A DNA stretch of 64,000 nucleotides from Komarekiella atlantica HA4396-MV6 (GCA_019359395.1 JAHHHK010000028.1:1-64000); one strand, 5' to 3'; shown: positions 46,555-56,144, numbered from the stretch's first letter. Made by a program: numbers and translations. The notes: a model not told the origin generated them from the letters alone.

Positions 46555-46588
46555 TTACCAAGAGATCATACTAACATGTCTTAACCAA

Positions 46589-47098
46589 ATGACGCAAGAA
46601 AATTTTCTATTTAATTCTGCTGGTTTAAACCATCTAGATCGCCAGGGACAAGCACAGATGGTTGATGTGTCTGCCAAAGCACCCACTATCCGCCAAGCAG
46701 TAGCAGTAGCCAAAGTGCGGATGCTGCCAGCAACCTTCGCCGCTATTCAAGCTGGAAATGTTCCCAAGGGAGATGTGTTAGCAACTGCAAGAATAGCTGG
46801 GATTATGGCAGCTAAACAGACAGCTACTTTGATTCCTCTGTGTCATCCATTGCCTTTGCAAAAAATTGCAGTTGATGTTAAGCCTGATCCACAGCTACCT
46901 GGTTATCAAATTTACGCTACAGTCAAGACCAAAGCTGAAACTGGTGTGGAGATGGAAGCTTTAACCGCTGTTTCTATTGCAGCTTTAACTCTATACGATA
47001 TGGCAAAAGCTTTAGAAAAGTCGATTCAAATTGAATCAATTCACTTGGTTAGTAAGAGTGGCGGGAAATCAGGGGATTATTCCCCGCCAGCAAAATAA
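46589..47098 (+). CDS. moaC: Cyclic pyranopterin monophosphate synthase
   Basis: This 169-residue enzyme carries out the second half of the first step of molybdenum cofactor synthesis, turning the MoaA product into cyclic pyranopterin monophosphate. Family motifs are [75 protein letters not shown] and the C-terminal [12 protein letters not shown]. Length is normal. No other mo genes are adjacent. It ends 1 bp before the convergent DUF2795 gene, with no room for a separate terminator. Confidence 0.96.
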   Translation: MTQENFLFNSAGLNHLDRQGQAQMVDVSAKAPTIRQAVAVAKVRMLPATFAAIQAGNVPKGDVLATARIAGIMAAKQTATLIPLCHPLPLQKIAVDVKPDPQLPGYQIYATVKTKAETGVEMEALTAVSIAALTLYDMAKALEKSIQIESIHLVSKSGGKSGDYSPPAK

Positions 47099-47099
47099 C

Positions 47100-47303
47100 T
47101 TAGTCGATCTCACCTATCGCTTTATTAAGATCAGTTGGGCTTTCGTACTCTTTTTCTTCTGGCAATTGCTCTAACAAAGAGAGAATTGCCTGATCAGCGC
47201 CTTGCTTTTTAGCGTGTTTCATCAATGTTTGCTTATTAGCTGGATAGTCAACACCTTTCAAGTGTTTTTGTATTGCAACTGGGTTTGCTTTAGCCATTTT
47301 CAT
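47100..47303 (-). CDS. DUF2795 domain protein
   Basis: This 67-residue protein has the single DUF2795 unit: NPVAIQKHLKGVDYPANKQTLMKHAKKQGADQAILSLLEQLPEEKEYESPTDLNKAIG. The family is small, often found in actinobacteria and cyanobacteria, and of unknown function; the Leu-Lys-Gly-x-x-Tyr-Pro segment is its mark. A Met two codons in is an equal start candidate. It is convergent with moaC. Confidence 0.8.
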   Translation of the reverse strand: MKMAKANPVAIQKHLKGVDYPANKQTLMKHAKKQGADQAILSLLEQLPEEKEYESPTDLNKAIGEID

Positions 47304-47529
47304 CTACCTATAAAGGTCATTTCCATATTTACTAGTAGATGTATTTGCTCCCTCTATCAAAAAGATGAATCATTTTTAACTAATAAAGATTTAAAGGTCA
47401 TCCACTCGATTGATGAACCGATTGTTTGCCTTAGATAGTTTTTCTATTGGCAAGAGTTATCTGGATAGTTAATAGTTTTAAGGAAAAAATAAGGTATGAA
47501 TTAATTGACAATTTTCCATAAAATGACCG

Positions 47530-47543
47530 TCTGTTATAACAGA
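47530..47543. promoter_or_regulatory. 14-bp perfect palindrome
   Basis: TCTGTTATAACAGA is symmetric about its centre. It lies in a gene-free stretch about 230 bp upstream of the DUF2795 gene. It could be an operator, but no gene is close enough to assign it. Confidence 0.3.
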
Positions 47544-47743
47544 TAATCTGTCAGTCAAATGAGCTAACTGTAGTTGAGCTATGACTTATAAAAGGCATAT
47601 AACTATCGTTAACCTCTGTTTTTATGACAAACTCGGCTTTTTTTCCATAAAATAACGTGAGTCTCCAACTAGGGCAAACGCATCTAAATGTTGACAAAGT
47701 GGTAAGTAGAGGTGTGGAAAATGTAGTACAGGGAAACTAAATG

Positions 47744-47830
47744 GGGGCTAAGGGAGCGATTGCTCCCGATATGGGGATAAGCAATCGGACTTTGATGTTA
47801 AAGTCCGTCGCTAAAGTAGAATAAAGCCCC
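47744..47830. ncRNA. Candidate structured RNA or mobile-element hairpin cluster
   Basis: An 87-nt segment is closed by GGGGCT/AGCCCC (47744-47749 with 47825-47830). It contains GGGAGC-GATT-GCTCCC (47752-47767) and an 8-bp stem CGGACTTT/AAAGTCCG (47786-47793 with 47800-47807). An alternative helix GATTGCT/AGCAATC (47758-47764 with 47780-47786) excludes the first hairpin. No coding frame is credible in the 755-bp gap. It may be a regulatory RNA or the end of a lost insertion sequence. The strand cannot be decided. Confidence 0.35.
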
Positions 47831-48058
47831 AAACAAGCGTGAAACTTAAGCTGCTAACGACAAGCCGCAAGCGTCTACTCACTTCGTTACAGTGAAGTCT
47901 ACCAGTGCGATCGCCTTAGTTGGCACAAGAAATATGCTCACTTAGCAACCATATTAAAATGCGCTCGCCAATAGGGTAGAGTATATATCGCTATTTGGAA
48001 CAGTGGCGATATTTGACGTGATTGCGTTTGCTTTCATCATCAATACCTGGACAGTTTT

Positions 48059-48835
48059 TTAAGCTTTGGACTGTTGAAACACTTTAAATTTACGCTTTAG
48101 GAGCCAACCAATACTGCCAGCCATAACTGTGCCACCGATAGTAATGGGTTCGGGAACAGTCTCAACAGTTGCATAAAACCTACGATTATTTCTACCACTA
48201 TTAGAGTAAAAATCAGCATCAGATACGGCGCTTGCATTTTCTACATCCAAATAATTACGTGCAGAAGAATTAACAAATAAAACCATATCGAAATTATATG
48301 TTTTTCCTACTTGTAACAAGCCAGGAACACTAATTTCATCATTAACTGAAAGAGAAGTAATGAACTTTGAGGTTTTGGTAGAGTCTATAATATATGCAGG
48401 CGAAGACCATGATGCAAATTCTGCGTCTACTCTGGCTGCAACTGATGCATAATAACTTCCTGTATTGTTAAGGTTCTGATACGTTGGTTTTCTACCAGTA
48501 AGTAGTCCAAAAAGTCCTACCTTAAGAACTCCTTTAACTTTCTGTCCAATTTTCTCATTGCCACTTGGATTAACCGTAAAAGTACTATTTTGTCTTATTT
48601 TTATTTCTGATCGACTTGTTGTAAATATATCTATATTGTCCGAATCATAAGAGTTTGCTCTTGCTTTTAGTACATTTGGAGAAAAAGTATTTGCCGATTC
48701 AGTCCAAGAAGAGAAATTTTCAATGGGCTTTGAATAAGTAGGCGCAGTAAAACTAATAGTAGCTGCTTTGGCAGAACAAACTGGCAAACTAATTACACTA
48801 ATAAGTGTGATAGTAAAACAAGAGATATTTTTCAT
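48059..48835 (-). CDS. PEP-CTERM sorting domain protein
   Basis: This 258-residue exported protein has a signal peptide MKNISCFTITLISVISLPVCSAKA and a beta-rich body with many Ser, Asn and Thr residues. The C-terminal sorting signal is VPEPITIGGTVMAGSIGWLLKRK: the VPEP motif, one membrane helix and a basic end. In this system an exosortase removes the tail and the protein is released or anchored in the extracellular matrix; no exosortase gene lies in this window. The body matches no domain I recognise. Confidence 0.85.
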   Translation of the reverse strand: MKNISCFTITLISVISLPVCSAKAATISFTAPTYSKPIENFSSWTESANTFSPNVLKARANSYDSDNIDIFTTSRSEIKIRQNSTFTVNPSGNEKIGQKVKGVLKVGLFGLLTGRKPTYQNLNNTGSYYASVAARVDAEFASWSSPAYIIDSTKTSKFITSLSVNDEISVPGLLQVGKTYNFDMVLFVNSSARNYLDVENASAVSDADFYSNSGRNNRRFYATVETVPEPITIGGTVMAGSIGWLLKRKFKVFQQSKA

Positions 48836-49351
48836 TTAATTAATGAGTTGTTTGAAAAACAAAATTTTCTACAGCGACAAAATTTATAATTGTCAAAGCA
48901 AGAGCATCAAAAATAGGAATTATAGTATTCTGAAAATTTTATTTTTGAGCAGTAATTATTTAATTATCATAAGCAAAAGACCAAGTAAACTTATTTACCA
49001 AATCTTTAATATATAGATAAATAGCAATATCTAATACATTCAAAAATGTTTGCAAAGTTTAATTAAGTATTTTCTAAAAACTTATGTTTTTTTCGTGTAG
49101 TAGGGTGATATTTCTTGCATTTGATTTTCAGTATTAGAAAATTTTAATAAAAAATTTTTTTCTACCAATAAAGAGTAAATTTTTAAAGGAAAGCAGTAAA
49201 TACATGCATCAAGACTATAAGTTAAATTTATAACATCGCTGTATAAATCTGGGATTATATCTTTACATAATGCTCAAAAGTTTAGGGAGTAGGTTCGTAG
49301 CCATTGGGGAATAGAAAACTCCTTAAAATAGCTGAGCTGGGTTAAATTTGC
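48836..49351. other. A+T-rich gap, no gene seen
   Basis: About 515 bp between the PEP-CTERM start and the Uma2 pseudogene. It has long A and T runs and short imperfect inverted repeats, but no supported gene or repeat family. Confidence 0.5.
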
Positions 49352-50042
49352 TTATGGGAGATTATCGGGGTCAATGCCAATACCACGCAAGTATGCTGCT
49401 AGCTGTTCTGCCCGTTGACGTTCTTGTTCTGCGCGTTGGCGTTCTTGTTTTACTAATAACTCAGCCTGTTCTGCCCGTTGATTGAGTTCTAACGAGTTCA
49501 AAAATCTCTGTCCATCTGGACGGTAAATTACTAACTCTTTCTGTTCAGTTTCAAATCTAATTCCCAGACGAGGACTAACCTAACTATCCATTTGCCATAG
49601 CTTACTCAAATGGTTGTTTTGCCGCAACCAGCCATCTGGTTGAAAACTTTCAGGGTCGTATAAGTAGTATTCTTCAACACCGTAGGTATCGTAAAACTCT
49701 AGCTTGCGATCCATTTCTTTGGCATTGTTACTAGGGGAGAGAATTTCAAAGACTACTTACGGTGGGATATTGTTTTCTTGCCACTGACGATAGGAACGCC
49801 GTTTGCCCTTTGGTCTATCAAAGGCAACCATCACGTCAGGTGCAGTCGGTGCAATCAATTGAGAACGAACGGGATACCAAAGCAAATCTCCTGCAATCAA
49901 AACATTTCATTGTTAGCAAATAGAATTTCCAAATTCTCCTTAATTAGGACAATCCAACATACTGCTCCGTGTCGTCTGCCATTGGTTTGCCGTCACTGTC
50001 GGGATAAAGGAGGTCGGGGTCTGTTTGCTCAAAAATAGTCAT
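49352..50042 (-). pseudogene. Uma2 family (DUF820) pseudogene
   Basis: A Uma2 gene of about 230 codons is recognisable from the ATG at 50042 (MTIFEQTDPDLLYPDSDGKP) to a terminal TAA at 49352. The frame breaks near QYV/WIVLIKENLEILFANNE and again before IAGDLLWYPVRSQLIAPTAPDVMV. In-frame stops replace a residue after QENNIPP and after LWQMDS. The nuclease core PDVMVAF, then VVFEILSPSNN and YYLYDPESFQPDGWL, is otherwise intact, as is a C-terminal RQRAEQER coiled tail. With at least two frameshifts and two stops it cannot make a full protein. Confidence 0.85.
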
Positions 50043-50166
50043 AAGATTTAACCCAACTGCTCTTGACTTTCAATTTGATTATGACTGGTTGTAAAGTTTT
50101 AATAGCAAGCACACACCCAAAAACCTTAGAATAATTAAGGTGTATTCAACTTTGTAACAAATATTT

Positions 50167-50424
50167 ATGCCTCCTCGTTGGCCTCGCAAACCCGATCGCA
50201 ATGACCCAGAGTTCCGCAAATTAGATGACCGGATGAATTTTGCCATACATGTGGCGATCGCTGCTGCTATTAATTCCGGGTTATGGTTTGTCCACAACTT
50301 GAAAGCAACTACCTGGGAGTGGTTGCCCTGGTTAACAGCCAGCTGGACAATAGTATTATTGGTGCATCTCATTTATATTGCTGCGATCGCCAACTACACC
50401 GAAACACCATCCAAATCCACCTGA
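50167..50424 (+). CDS. Small two-helix membrane protein (2TM domain)
   Basis: This 85-residue protein has a charged N terminus (MPPRWPRKPDRNDPEFRKLDDR) and two hydrophobic helices (about 25-43 and 53-75) separated by a short loop with KATTWEWLP. It matches the pattern of small 2TM-domain proteins common in cyanobacteria. Function unknown. It stands alone, 125 bp after the Uma2 pseudogene start and divergent from it. Confidence 0.68.
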   Translation: MPPRWPRKPDRNDPEFRKLDDRMNFAIHVAIAAAINSGLWFVHNLKATTWEWLPWLTASWTIVLLVHLIYIAAIANYTETPSKST

Positions 50425-50544
50425 AGACGGATTACTAATACTAGGGCGATTGTAACCTGTGGCAGTAGAATCAGCCTGGTTTATTGAGCGATAATGTGAA
50501 AAAGCCTGAGAGTTAACACTCTTTCTTAATTTAGGGTTATTTTT

Positions 50545-50853
50545 ATGGCTAAGACTAACACCACAGAAATGCTAGAAGCCCTAGCATCTGAAATTGGCGA
50601 AAATGTCTACATAGATATTGCCAAGTGGCATCTTTATTTATCTGATGCCAAACTGCATACAGTGGTTGCCGAACAACTGTATCCTTTAATCACTTCCAAT
50701 GCTATAAATGAAGACCGAGTTGTAAAAGTCTTGGAATCTATTCCAGTAAAAATTGGTGGTGGAAGACGTGAACTTCCTCTAATCGATTTACTACCACTAC
50801 AATGTCAAGTCACCCTAGTAGATATTTTAGAGAAATATCAACGCGAAATCTAA
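50545..50853 (+). CDS. DUF3181 family protein
   Basis: This 102-residue cyanobacterial protein has TTEMLEALASEIGENVYIDIAKWHLYLSDAKLH at the N terminus and VKIGGGRRELPLIDLLP near the C terminus, the marks of DUF3181. It is soluble and mostly helical. Function unknown, though the family is widely conserved in cyanobacteria. It has a clear ATG. No obvious operon partner lies within 120 bp. Confidence 0.78.
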   Translation: MAKTNTTEMLEALASEIGENVYIDIAKWHLYLSDAKLHTVVAEQLYPLITSNAINEDRVVKVLESIPVKIGGGRRELPLIDLLPLQCQVTLVDILEKYQREI

Positions 50854-51150
50854 TCACTAAATCAAGGGTATATCTTAGTTAAACAATTTGCTAAGTAAGC
50901 ATTTCTTAATTAAACTGGGATTTGAATTTTTCATTTGCCAATTTTTTTAAATACAATTAAAAATTTTGCAACTCGCTTTTATAAAAAAACACAGATGCAA
51001 ATAGATCACTATTGTGAATCTGTATATATATTTGGTAACAATTTTCCTTAAATATTAGGGAATTTTAGTTTTCCAAACTGAGTCAAATGTGAGCAAGTTT
51101 ATCTTGAAACTCACATATAATTTTCATGCAAACTTATTGAGGATAGTTAC
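50854..51150. other. A+T-rich gap, no feature
   Basis: Roughly 300 bp with many A and T runs. The only element noted is GAGG before the ATG at 51151, a plausible Shine-Dalgarno sequence. Confidence 0.5.
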
Positions 51151-51360
51151 ATGCTTTTACAAATTAAAGAGTCTGGTGAATTGGTAGAAATTGAAGAAAT
51201 TCAAGAATTAATTGACCCAAATAATGATGTCATTCACGGACGGGAACAACAAGGAGAAGAAGAACAACCACCTGAATCTTATAAAAAAGAAAACCTCGTT
51301 TTTCCTTCTGGTGAAGATTTACCACGCTGTTGGTTAGATGCCGACTATAGAAAAGCCTAA
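51151..51360 (+). CDS. Small acidic hypothetical protein
   Basis: This 69-residue protein is rich in Glu and Gln (EIEEIQELIDPN, EQQGEEEQPPESYKKEN), with a short conserved-looking end LVFPSGEDLPRCWLDADYRKA. It has a good start and GAGG about 10 bp upstream. I do not recognise the family. It has no membrane segment or signal peptide, and similar small proteins occur next to unrelated genes in cyanobacteria. Confidence 0.6.
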   Translation: MLLQIKESGELVEIEEIQELIDPNNDVIHGREQQGEEEQPPESYKKENLVFPSGEDLPRCWLDADYRKA

Positions 51361-51447
51361 GCTTCGTGATTTTAAAATCAGGTAATAAGTAATTGAAGAA
51401 ATTCAATTACCTATCACCAAAATACTTGAGTTTGTCTCTTTCTTTAA

Positions 51448-51930
51448 TTACGTGCTAGTTGGCGACGCGGTTTTTTCTGCTGTAGTCGCCTCTTTATTTG
51501 GCTGTAATTTTGGGAAAAATATCTGCGAAATCCAGTTAGTCAAAATATGAGACAGTAATCCCAAAGGGCCAGCAAACAAACACAATGCTAGAGAGTGAAA
51601 CGTCCAAACACCTGTTTTCTGCCCTTCCCAATATATCCAACGACCAACAAACAAATCCATTACCAAAAAATGAATCCAACCCGCTGCTGCAACTTTTTCA
51701 TCAGCAAAAAGTCGTGCAACATCAGTTAACTGAATATTTGAAAAATCTTGAGCATTTTCTGGTGTAATGCTGTTGATAAACAAATATAAATATACTCCAG
51801 CTAACAGCACAAAAGGCAAATATGATTCCATTACTCGCCGTGTAACTTTCCAGTTTGGTAATAAAATCATCAAGGCCCAAAAGGGCAAAACAAAAAGATT
51901 GGCAATGTTAAACAGTTGAGATATCGACAT
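51448..51930 (-). CDS. ABA4-like (DUF4281) membrane protein
   Basis: This 160-residue protein has four membrane helices. The diagnostic stretch AAGWIHFLVMDLFVGRWIYWEGQ lies between helices 2 and 3, followed by LFAGPLGLLSHIL. In plants ABA4 is needed for neoxanthin formation; the role of cyanobacterial members is unclear, so I do not claim a carotenoid reaction. It lies 49 bp after the CobW-type gene on the same strand and may share its transcript. Confidence 0.8.
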   Translation of the reverse strand: MSISQLFNIANLFVLPFWALMILLPNWKVTRRVMESYLPFVLLAGVYLYLFINSITPENAQDFSNIQLTDVARLFADEKVAAAGWIHFLVMDLFVGRWIYWEGQKTGVWTFHSLALCLFAGPLGLLSHILTNWISQIFFPKLQPNKEATTAEKTASPTST

Positions 51931-51979
51931 AAAAATGAGGACAGGAGATGGAGGAATAGAAGATTACTTAACTCAGCAC

Positions 51980-53020
51980 TCACAAAGCTACTAATTGTGA
52001 TTCTATTTCTGAAGATTTCAAATCACGGCCGATGAACACTAAGCGAGTTTGTCTGACTTCTTCTGGTAGCCAGGGGCGATCGTAAAATTTATCAAATCGT
52101 GTTCCCACGCCTTGCATCACTAAACGCATAGGTTTATTAGGCACAGCCACAAAGCCTTTAATCCGATAAATTTCTTGTTGGTGCACCAGTGTTTGTAACT
52201 GATTTTGCAGCTTTTCTGGGTCAAAGGCACGGTCTAAAATGAGGTGAGTTGAGGTAATTTCTTCGTCGTGGGTGTGGTCTTCTTCAGTGTCGTGATGACT
52301 GGGACGAGAATCTAAGTTGTCTTCGACTGCGGCTTGGAATCCTAATAATATAGATGGGTCTAGTTGAGAGCAATTGCTCTCTACAATCTTCACAACTCTG
52401 GGCAACTCTTGTTTAATCAACTCTTCAACTTGAGCCAATGTCTCGGCATCAACCAAATCAGTTTTATTTAACACCACTAAGTCTGCACAAGCAAGTTGGT
52501 CTTCAAACAATTCTTGCAAGGGTGTTTCGTGTTCTAAACTATCATCTGCTTGCCGTTGGGCTGCTACTGCCTCTGGGTCGCTGGCAAATGTCCCTGTTGC
52601 TACTGCTGCACAATCTACTACGGTAATCACGGCGTCTACAGTCGCAGCGTTACGAATTTCCTGCCAGCGAAAAGCTTTCACTAAAGGTTTTGGTAAGGCT
52701 AAACCAGAGGTTTCAATCAAAATGCAATCAATGCTATCTCGCCGCTTGATTAACTCTTGCATTGTGGGGAAAAATTCTTCCTGCACAGTGCAACATAAGC
52801 AACCGTTTGTTAATTCAAAAATATTACTGCCACCCTCAGCATCTTCGGGGCAAATTTGACAAGATTTCAACAATTCGCCATCAATACCGAGTTCACCAAA
52901 TTCATTGACTAAAACAGCAATGCGGCGTCCTTGGTTGTTTTGTAGTAGGTGGCGAATTAGGCTAGTTTTACCACTACCTAAGAAGCCTGTAATTACTGTA
53001 ACAGGAATTTTTGCAGCCAT
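51980..53020 (-). CDS. cobW: CobW-type COG0523 GTPase metallochaperone
   Basis: This 346-residue G3E GTPase has Walker A GFLGSGKTS (12-20), the metal-binding GCLCC (C74/C76/C77) in NIFELTNGCLCC, the guanine motif VVLNKTDLVD, and a His/Asp-rich insertion near 245-260 (SHHDTEEDHTHDEE). A C-terminal CobW_C domain follows. COG0523 proteins deliver cobalt or zinc to client enzymes. The ICPEDAEGGSNIFEL spacing fits the CobW subgroup linked to cobalamin synthesis, but metal identity is inferred. A 15-bp palindrome lies 15 bp upstream of the start. Confidence 0.84.
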   Translation of the reverse strand: MAAKIPVTVITGFLGSGKTSLIRHLLQNNQGRRIAVLVNEFGELGIDGELLKSCQICPEDAEGGSNIFELTNGCLCCTVQEEFFPTMQELIKRRDSIDCILIETSGLALPKPLVKAFRWQEIRNAATVDAVITVVDCAAVATGTFASDPEAVAAQRQADDSLEHETPLQELFEDQLACADLVVLNKTDLVDAETLAQVEELIKQELPRVVKIVESNCSQLDPSILLGFQAAVEDNLDSRPSHHDTEEDHTHDEEITSTHLILDRAFDPEKLQNQLQTLVHQQEIYRIKGFVAVPNKPMRLVMQGVGTRFDKFYDRPWLPEEVRQTRLVFIGRDLKSSEIESQLVAL

Positions 53021-53034
53021 ATTTTTGCGTTGTT

Positions 53035-53049
53035 TTATCAGTATGATAA
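53035..53049. promoter_or_regulatory. Inverted repeat upstream of cobW
   Basis: TTATCA-GTA-TGATAA is a perfect inverted repeat 15 bp upstream of the cobW start. The half sites are arranged outward compared with the Zur consensus TGATAATNATTATCA, so I do not call it a Zur box. It may be an operator of another metalloregulator. Confidence 0.4.
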
Positions 53050-53190
53050 GTTGTAAAAATTACAAACCTAAATACTGAGAATTAGCTTAGCTTAAGTTTG
53101 ACTTAGTTATTCTAAGCTGATTATCGGGAAGCTCTGCAAATAGATCCCAACAAAACACCCTGAAGGATTTAGCTTAGTAGGCATAATTGA

Positions 53191-53249
53191 GGGGCAATCT
53201 CCCTATGGTTGCTTTCATCAATGTAAAGCAGTCACAGGGCTATTGCCCC
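53191..53249. other. Long-loop inverted repeat between heme oxygenase and cobW
   Basis: GGGGCAAT (53191-53198) is matched by ATTGCCCC (53242-53249) across 43 nt. It lies just after the heme oxygenase stop in transcription order and could terminate that transcript or lead into cobW. I see no cobalamin-riboswitch core. Confidence 0.4.
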
Positions 53250-53365
53250 TAAATATTTTGAGCATTTTTAGCGCTCATTCTTTCTCTAAAGACAGCTATA
53301 AATTATCTTTCGTTAGGCTGTCTGGACTTATGACTCCACACTCCACACCCTGTACTGGTAACTCA

Positions 53366-54082
53366 TTATTCAGCAGTAGCGAGTTCAGTGCTGCCGCGTG
53401 CGCGTCGCCGTGTGAGGCTATTGTATAGCATCAAACCGATCGCTTTAATCAAATTACCTTCTAATTCTTGGAACATCTTCATGTTCATGCCAAAGGCGGC
53501 ATTAGCTTCATCAACTATGCGATCGCTTGTAGCATCATCAAGTGGTAATTCATCCAAAGCTTGACGATATTTGGCTTTAAATGCCTTCTCGTCAGAAATC
53601 TCATCAAATTCATAGAAGGCAGTACCTTGTCCATCAGACAGATTCATCGCCGTTTGGGCAATGCCTTTGAGAATTTGTCCTCCAGATAAATCGCCTAAGT
53701 AACGTGTGTAGGAATGTGCAATTAGCAGTTCCGGTTCTGTTGCAGATATTTCCCGGATGCGCTGTACATAAGCTTCACCTGCGGAAGACAGTTGGATTTG
53801 CTCCCGCCAGTTGTTACCAAAGTAAAAACTCAGGTCTTTCTCTAAAGTCTGCTTACGGTTTAGCTGGGGAAAGTTAATTTTAGAAACAATCGGATGCTGA
53901 CGATGCTTTTCCATCTCCTCTTCCATCGCTGAGTAGATGAAGTAGAAGTTAGCAACTAGCTTTCGGTAGGAGTGTTTTTCCACCACTCCTTTTAAAAAGC
54001 ACTTGACAAAACCCACATTTTCCGCCATCGTGTGGGCTTTTTTAGTACCTACACGTAATTTGGTTGCTAAATTGCTGCTCAT
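53366..54082 (-). CDS. ho1: Heme oxygenase (biliverdin-producing)
   Basis: This 238-residue enzyme opens heme to biliverdin IXalpha, releasing Fe and CO, and supplies the chromophore for phycobilins. The proximal ligand is H17 in KKAHTMAENVGFV. The distal helix carries the signature YTRYLGDLSGGQILKGIAQ. The usual FYEFDEISD and NAAFGMNMKMFQELE segments are present, and length fits cyanobacterial Ho1. The basic C-terminal tail (RRRARGSTELATAE) is variable in the family. It is on the same strand as cobW, 345 bp upstream of it. Confidence 0.95.
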   Translation of the reverse strand: MSSNLATKLRVGTKKAHTMAENVGFVKCFLKGVVEKHSYRKLVANFYFIYSAMEEEMEKHRQHPIVSKINFPQLNRKQTLEKDLSFYFGNNWREQIQLSSAGEAYVQRIREISATEPELLIAHSYTRYLGDLSGGQILKGIAQTAMNLSDGQGTAFYEFDEISDEKAFKAKYRQALDELPLDDATSDRIVDEANAAFGMNMKMFQELEGNLIKAIGLMLYNSLTRRRARGSTELATAE

Positions 54083-54671
54083 GCTAAATTTCTCAACTTT
54101 AAAAAGTTAACTGTCGGAGTTTTGATTTTACGAACGGCCAAAAAAGCCATTAAAACGTTACCTTAAAACTTTTTGATGAGAATTTATATTAAAATTTTTT
54201 AAGCTATGATATTTTTGAGTTTTTAACACAGCAACGGCTATAAAGCAATACAAGCGCTGTCCAAGAGTTTTAATTTTTTGTTTTTATTAGCTAAATTTCG
54301 CTTTCATTCTTAGCTTCGCTGAGAAATACTTGCGATTACTCTAAAAGTAGGATTATCATAGCTTGTTTTGGATCTGTGGCATTGTTAAAGTGTGAACTAA
54401 TACTTATATAAAGCTAAGACTGAAGTTGGAATTATATAAAGTAATAATTAGCTAAAATTATGTAAAACTTGCTCTTAACGTTAAAATCAATACTTAAATT
54501 CATGAAAAATTTACATAAGATAGACATATTTTTACGTGTTTTTGCGGAAAAATAGTTTTATTAGAATAATTTTTTAAAAACTAAGAACAATTATAGATAA
54601 GGTATTCTGTCGAAGTGGAATAAAGTTTCAAGTACTATTTTTCAGTGTGATTGTGTGGAGTGTTTAAACTT
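54083..54671. other. Divergent promoter region between ho1 and glmM
   Basis: About 590 bp, strongly A+T-rich, between two divergently transcribed essential-type genes. No repeat family, tRNA or clear operator was found. Confidence 0.45.
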
Positions 54672-56144
54672 ATGGTTTCATCTATAACTCGGACTTCGGG
54701 GATTCCTGGGGGTTCTGCTTCCGAAATTAACGGATTAGGTAAAGGTATTGAAGGCAGTTTTGCACTGAATTTAATCCCACTACCAGCGAGTCCTCTATTT
54801 GGTACAGATGGCATTCGCGGACGGGTGGGAGAATTGTTGAATGCGCCCTTAGCATTGCAAGTTGGTTTTTGGGCAGGTATTGTTTTACGTACCCATGCCG
54901 CTAAAGTAGGGCCAGTGATTCTCGGACAGGACTCTAGAAATTCCAGCGATATGTTGGCAATGGCTTTGAGTGCAGGGTTAACGGCCGCAGGAATAGAGGT
55001 TTGGTATTTGGGCTTGTGTCCCACTCCTTGCGTTGCTTATCTCACCAGCATTAGTGATGCCATCGGCGGAGTGATGATTTCTGCTAGCCACAATCCACCA
55101 GAGGATAATGGAATTAAGATTTTTGGCGCAGATGGGGCGAAGTTACCCCAAGTATTGCAGGCTGAAATCGAGGCGGGACTACGTGGCAAAATATCATCTA
55201 TTACTAGTATCAGTAATTGGGGACGGCATTACTCACGCTTCGAGTTAGTAGAGCATTATGGTGAGGCATTGAAAAAACCCTTGCACAGTGTTGTAAATCT
55301 TCAGGGGATGAAGATTGTTTTAGATTTGGCGTGGGGTGCAGCAGTCGGGTTAGCACCATCCGTTTTTCAAGAAATGGGGACAGAAGTGATCTGCTTGCAT
55401 AATGAAGCAGATGGCGATCGCATCAATGTCAACTGCGGTTCTACTCACCTAGAAATTCTGCAAGCTGTTGTTAAAGAACATAATGCTAACTTGGGTTTTG
55501 CCTTTGATGGCGATGCCGATCGCGTCTTAGCTGTAGATAATACAGGACGGCAAGTTAATGGCGATTACATTCTCTATCTCTGGGGACGCCAGTTACAACA
55601 AAAGCAACAATTGCCAGACAACCTGATTGTATCCACAGTCATGGCCAACTTAGGCTTTGAGAGAGCTTGGCAGCAACAAGGTGGAAACTTAATTCGCACC
55701 GCAGTTGGCGACCAATATGTGCAAGCAGAAATGCTCAGAACTGGGGGAATGCTGGGCGGCGAACAATCAGGTCACATTCTTTGCCGTCATTATGGCGTGA
55801 CTGGTGATGGTTTGTTAACAGCCTTGCATTTAGCAGCTTTGGTAAAAGAGGCGGGTGTTTCCTTAGCAGAGTTAGTAGACCAAAGCTTTCAGACTTATCC
55901 GCAACTCTTGCACAACGTGCGAGCAAGCGATCGCGATCGCCGTTTAGGATGGAAAGATTGCCAATCTCTGCAACAAGCGATCACCCTTGCCGAAACAGCA
56001 ATGGGTGATTCTGGTAGAATCTTGGTTCGCGCTTCTGGTACAGAACCAGTAATCAGGGTTATGGTGGAAGCCGTCAACGCTGAACTTGCCAACCACTGGA
56101 CAAGTGAATTAGTCTCAAAAGTCCAGCAATATCTAATGAGTTAA
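54672..56144 (+). CDS. glmM: Phosphoglucosamine mutase
   Basis: This 490-residue alpha-D-phosphohexomutase converts glucosamine-6-P to glucosamine-1-P for UDP-GlcNAc, the precursor of peptidoglycan and of the exopolysaccharide sugars encoded elsewhere in the window. The active phosphoserine is S139 in [13 protein letters not shown]. The metal loop is FDGDADRVL, sugar binding is GGEQSGHI, and the phosphate site [14 protein letters not shown] is near the end. The N-terminal [10 protein letters not shown] is preceded by a 40-residue extension usual for cyanobacteria. I use the ATG at 54672 rather than an upstream TTG. Confidence 0.93.
   Translation: MVSSITRTSGIPGGSASEINGLGKGIEGSFALNLIPLPASPLFGTDGIRGRVGELLNAPLALQVGFWAGIVLRTHAAKVGPVILGQDSRNSSDMLAMALSAGLTAAGIEVWYLGLCPTPCVAYLTSISDAIGGVMISASHNPPEDNGIKIFGADGAKLPQVLQAEIEAGLRGKISSITSISNWGRHYSRFELVEHYGEALKKPLHSVVNLQGMKIVLDLAWGAAVGLAPSVFQEMGTEVICLHNEADGDRINVNCGSTHLEILQAVVKEHNANLGFAFDGDADRVLAVDNTGRQVNGDYILYLWGRQLQQKQQLPDNLIVSTVMANLGFERAWQQQGGNLIRTAVGDQYVQAEMLRTGGMLGGEQSGHILCRHYGVTGDGLLTALHLAALVKEAGVSLAELVDQSFQTYPQLLHNVRASDRDRRLGWKDCQSLQQAITLAETAMGDSGRILVRASGTEPVIRVMVEAVNAELANHWTSELVSKVQQYLMS

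Noticed and set aside
47202-47438. 78-codon plus-strand ORF
   Set aside because: Overlaps the DUF2795 gene in antisense and is rich in Cys, Phe and Ile without any family pattern.
49778-50038. 86-codon plus-strand ORF
   Set aside because: Antisense shadow of the Uma2 pseudogene, whose conserved core is on the minus strand.
53035-53049. Zur box
   Set aside because: Half-site order is opposite to the Zur consensus, so only a generic operator candidate is reported.
53021-53250. Cobalamin riboswitch upstream of cobW
   Set aside because: I could not find the conserved B12-box or core helices; only a simple inverted repeat and a palindrome are visible.
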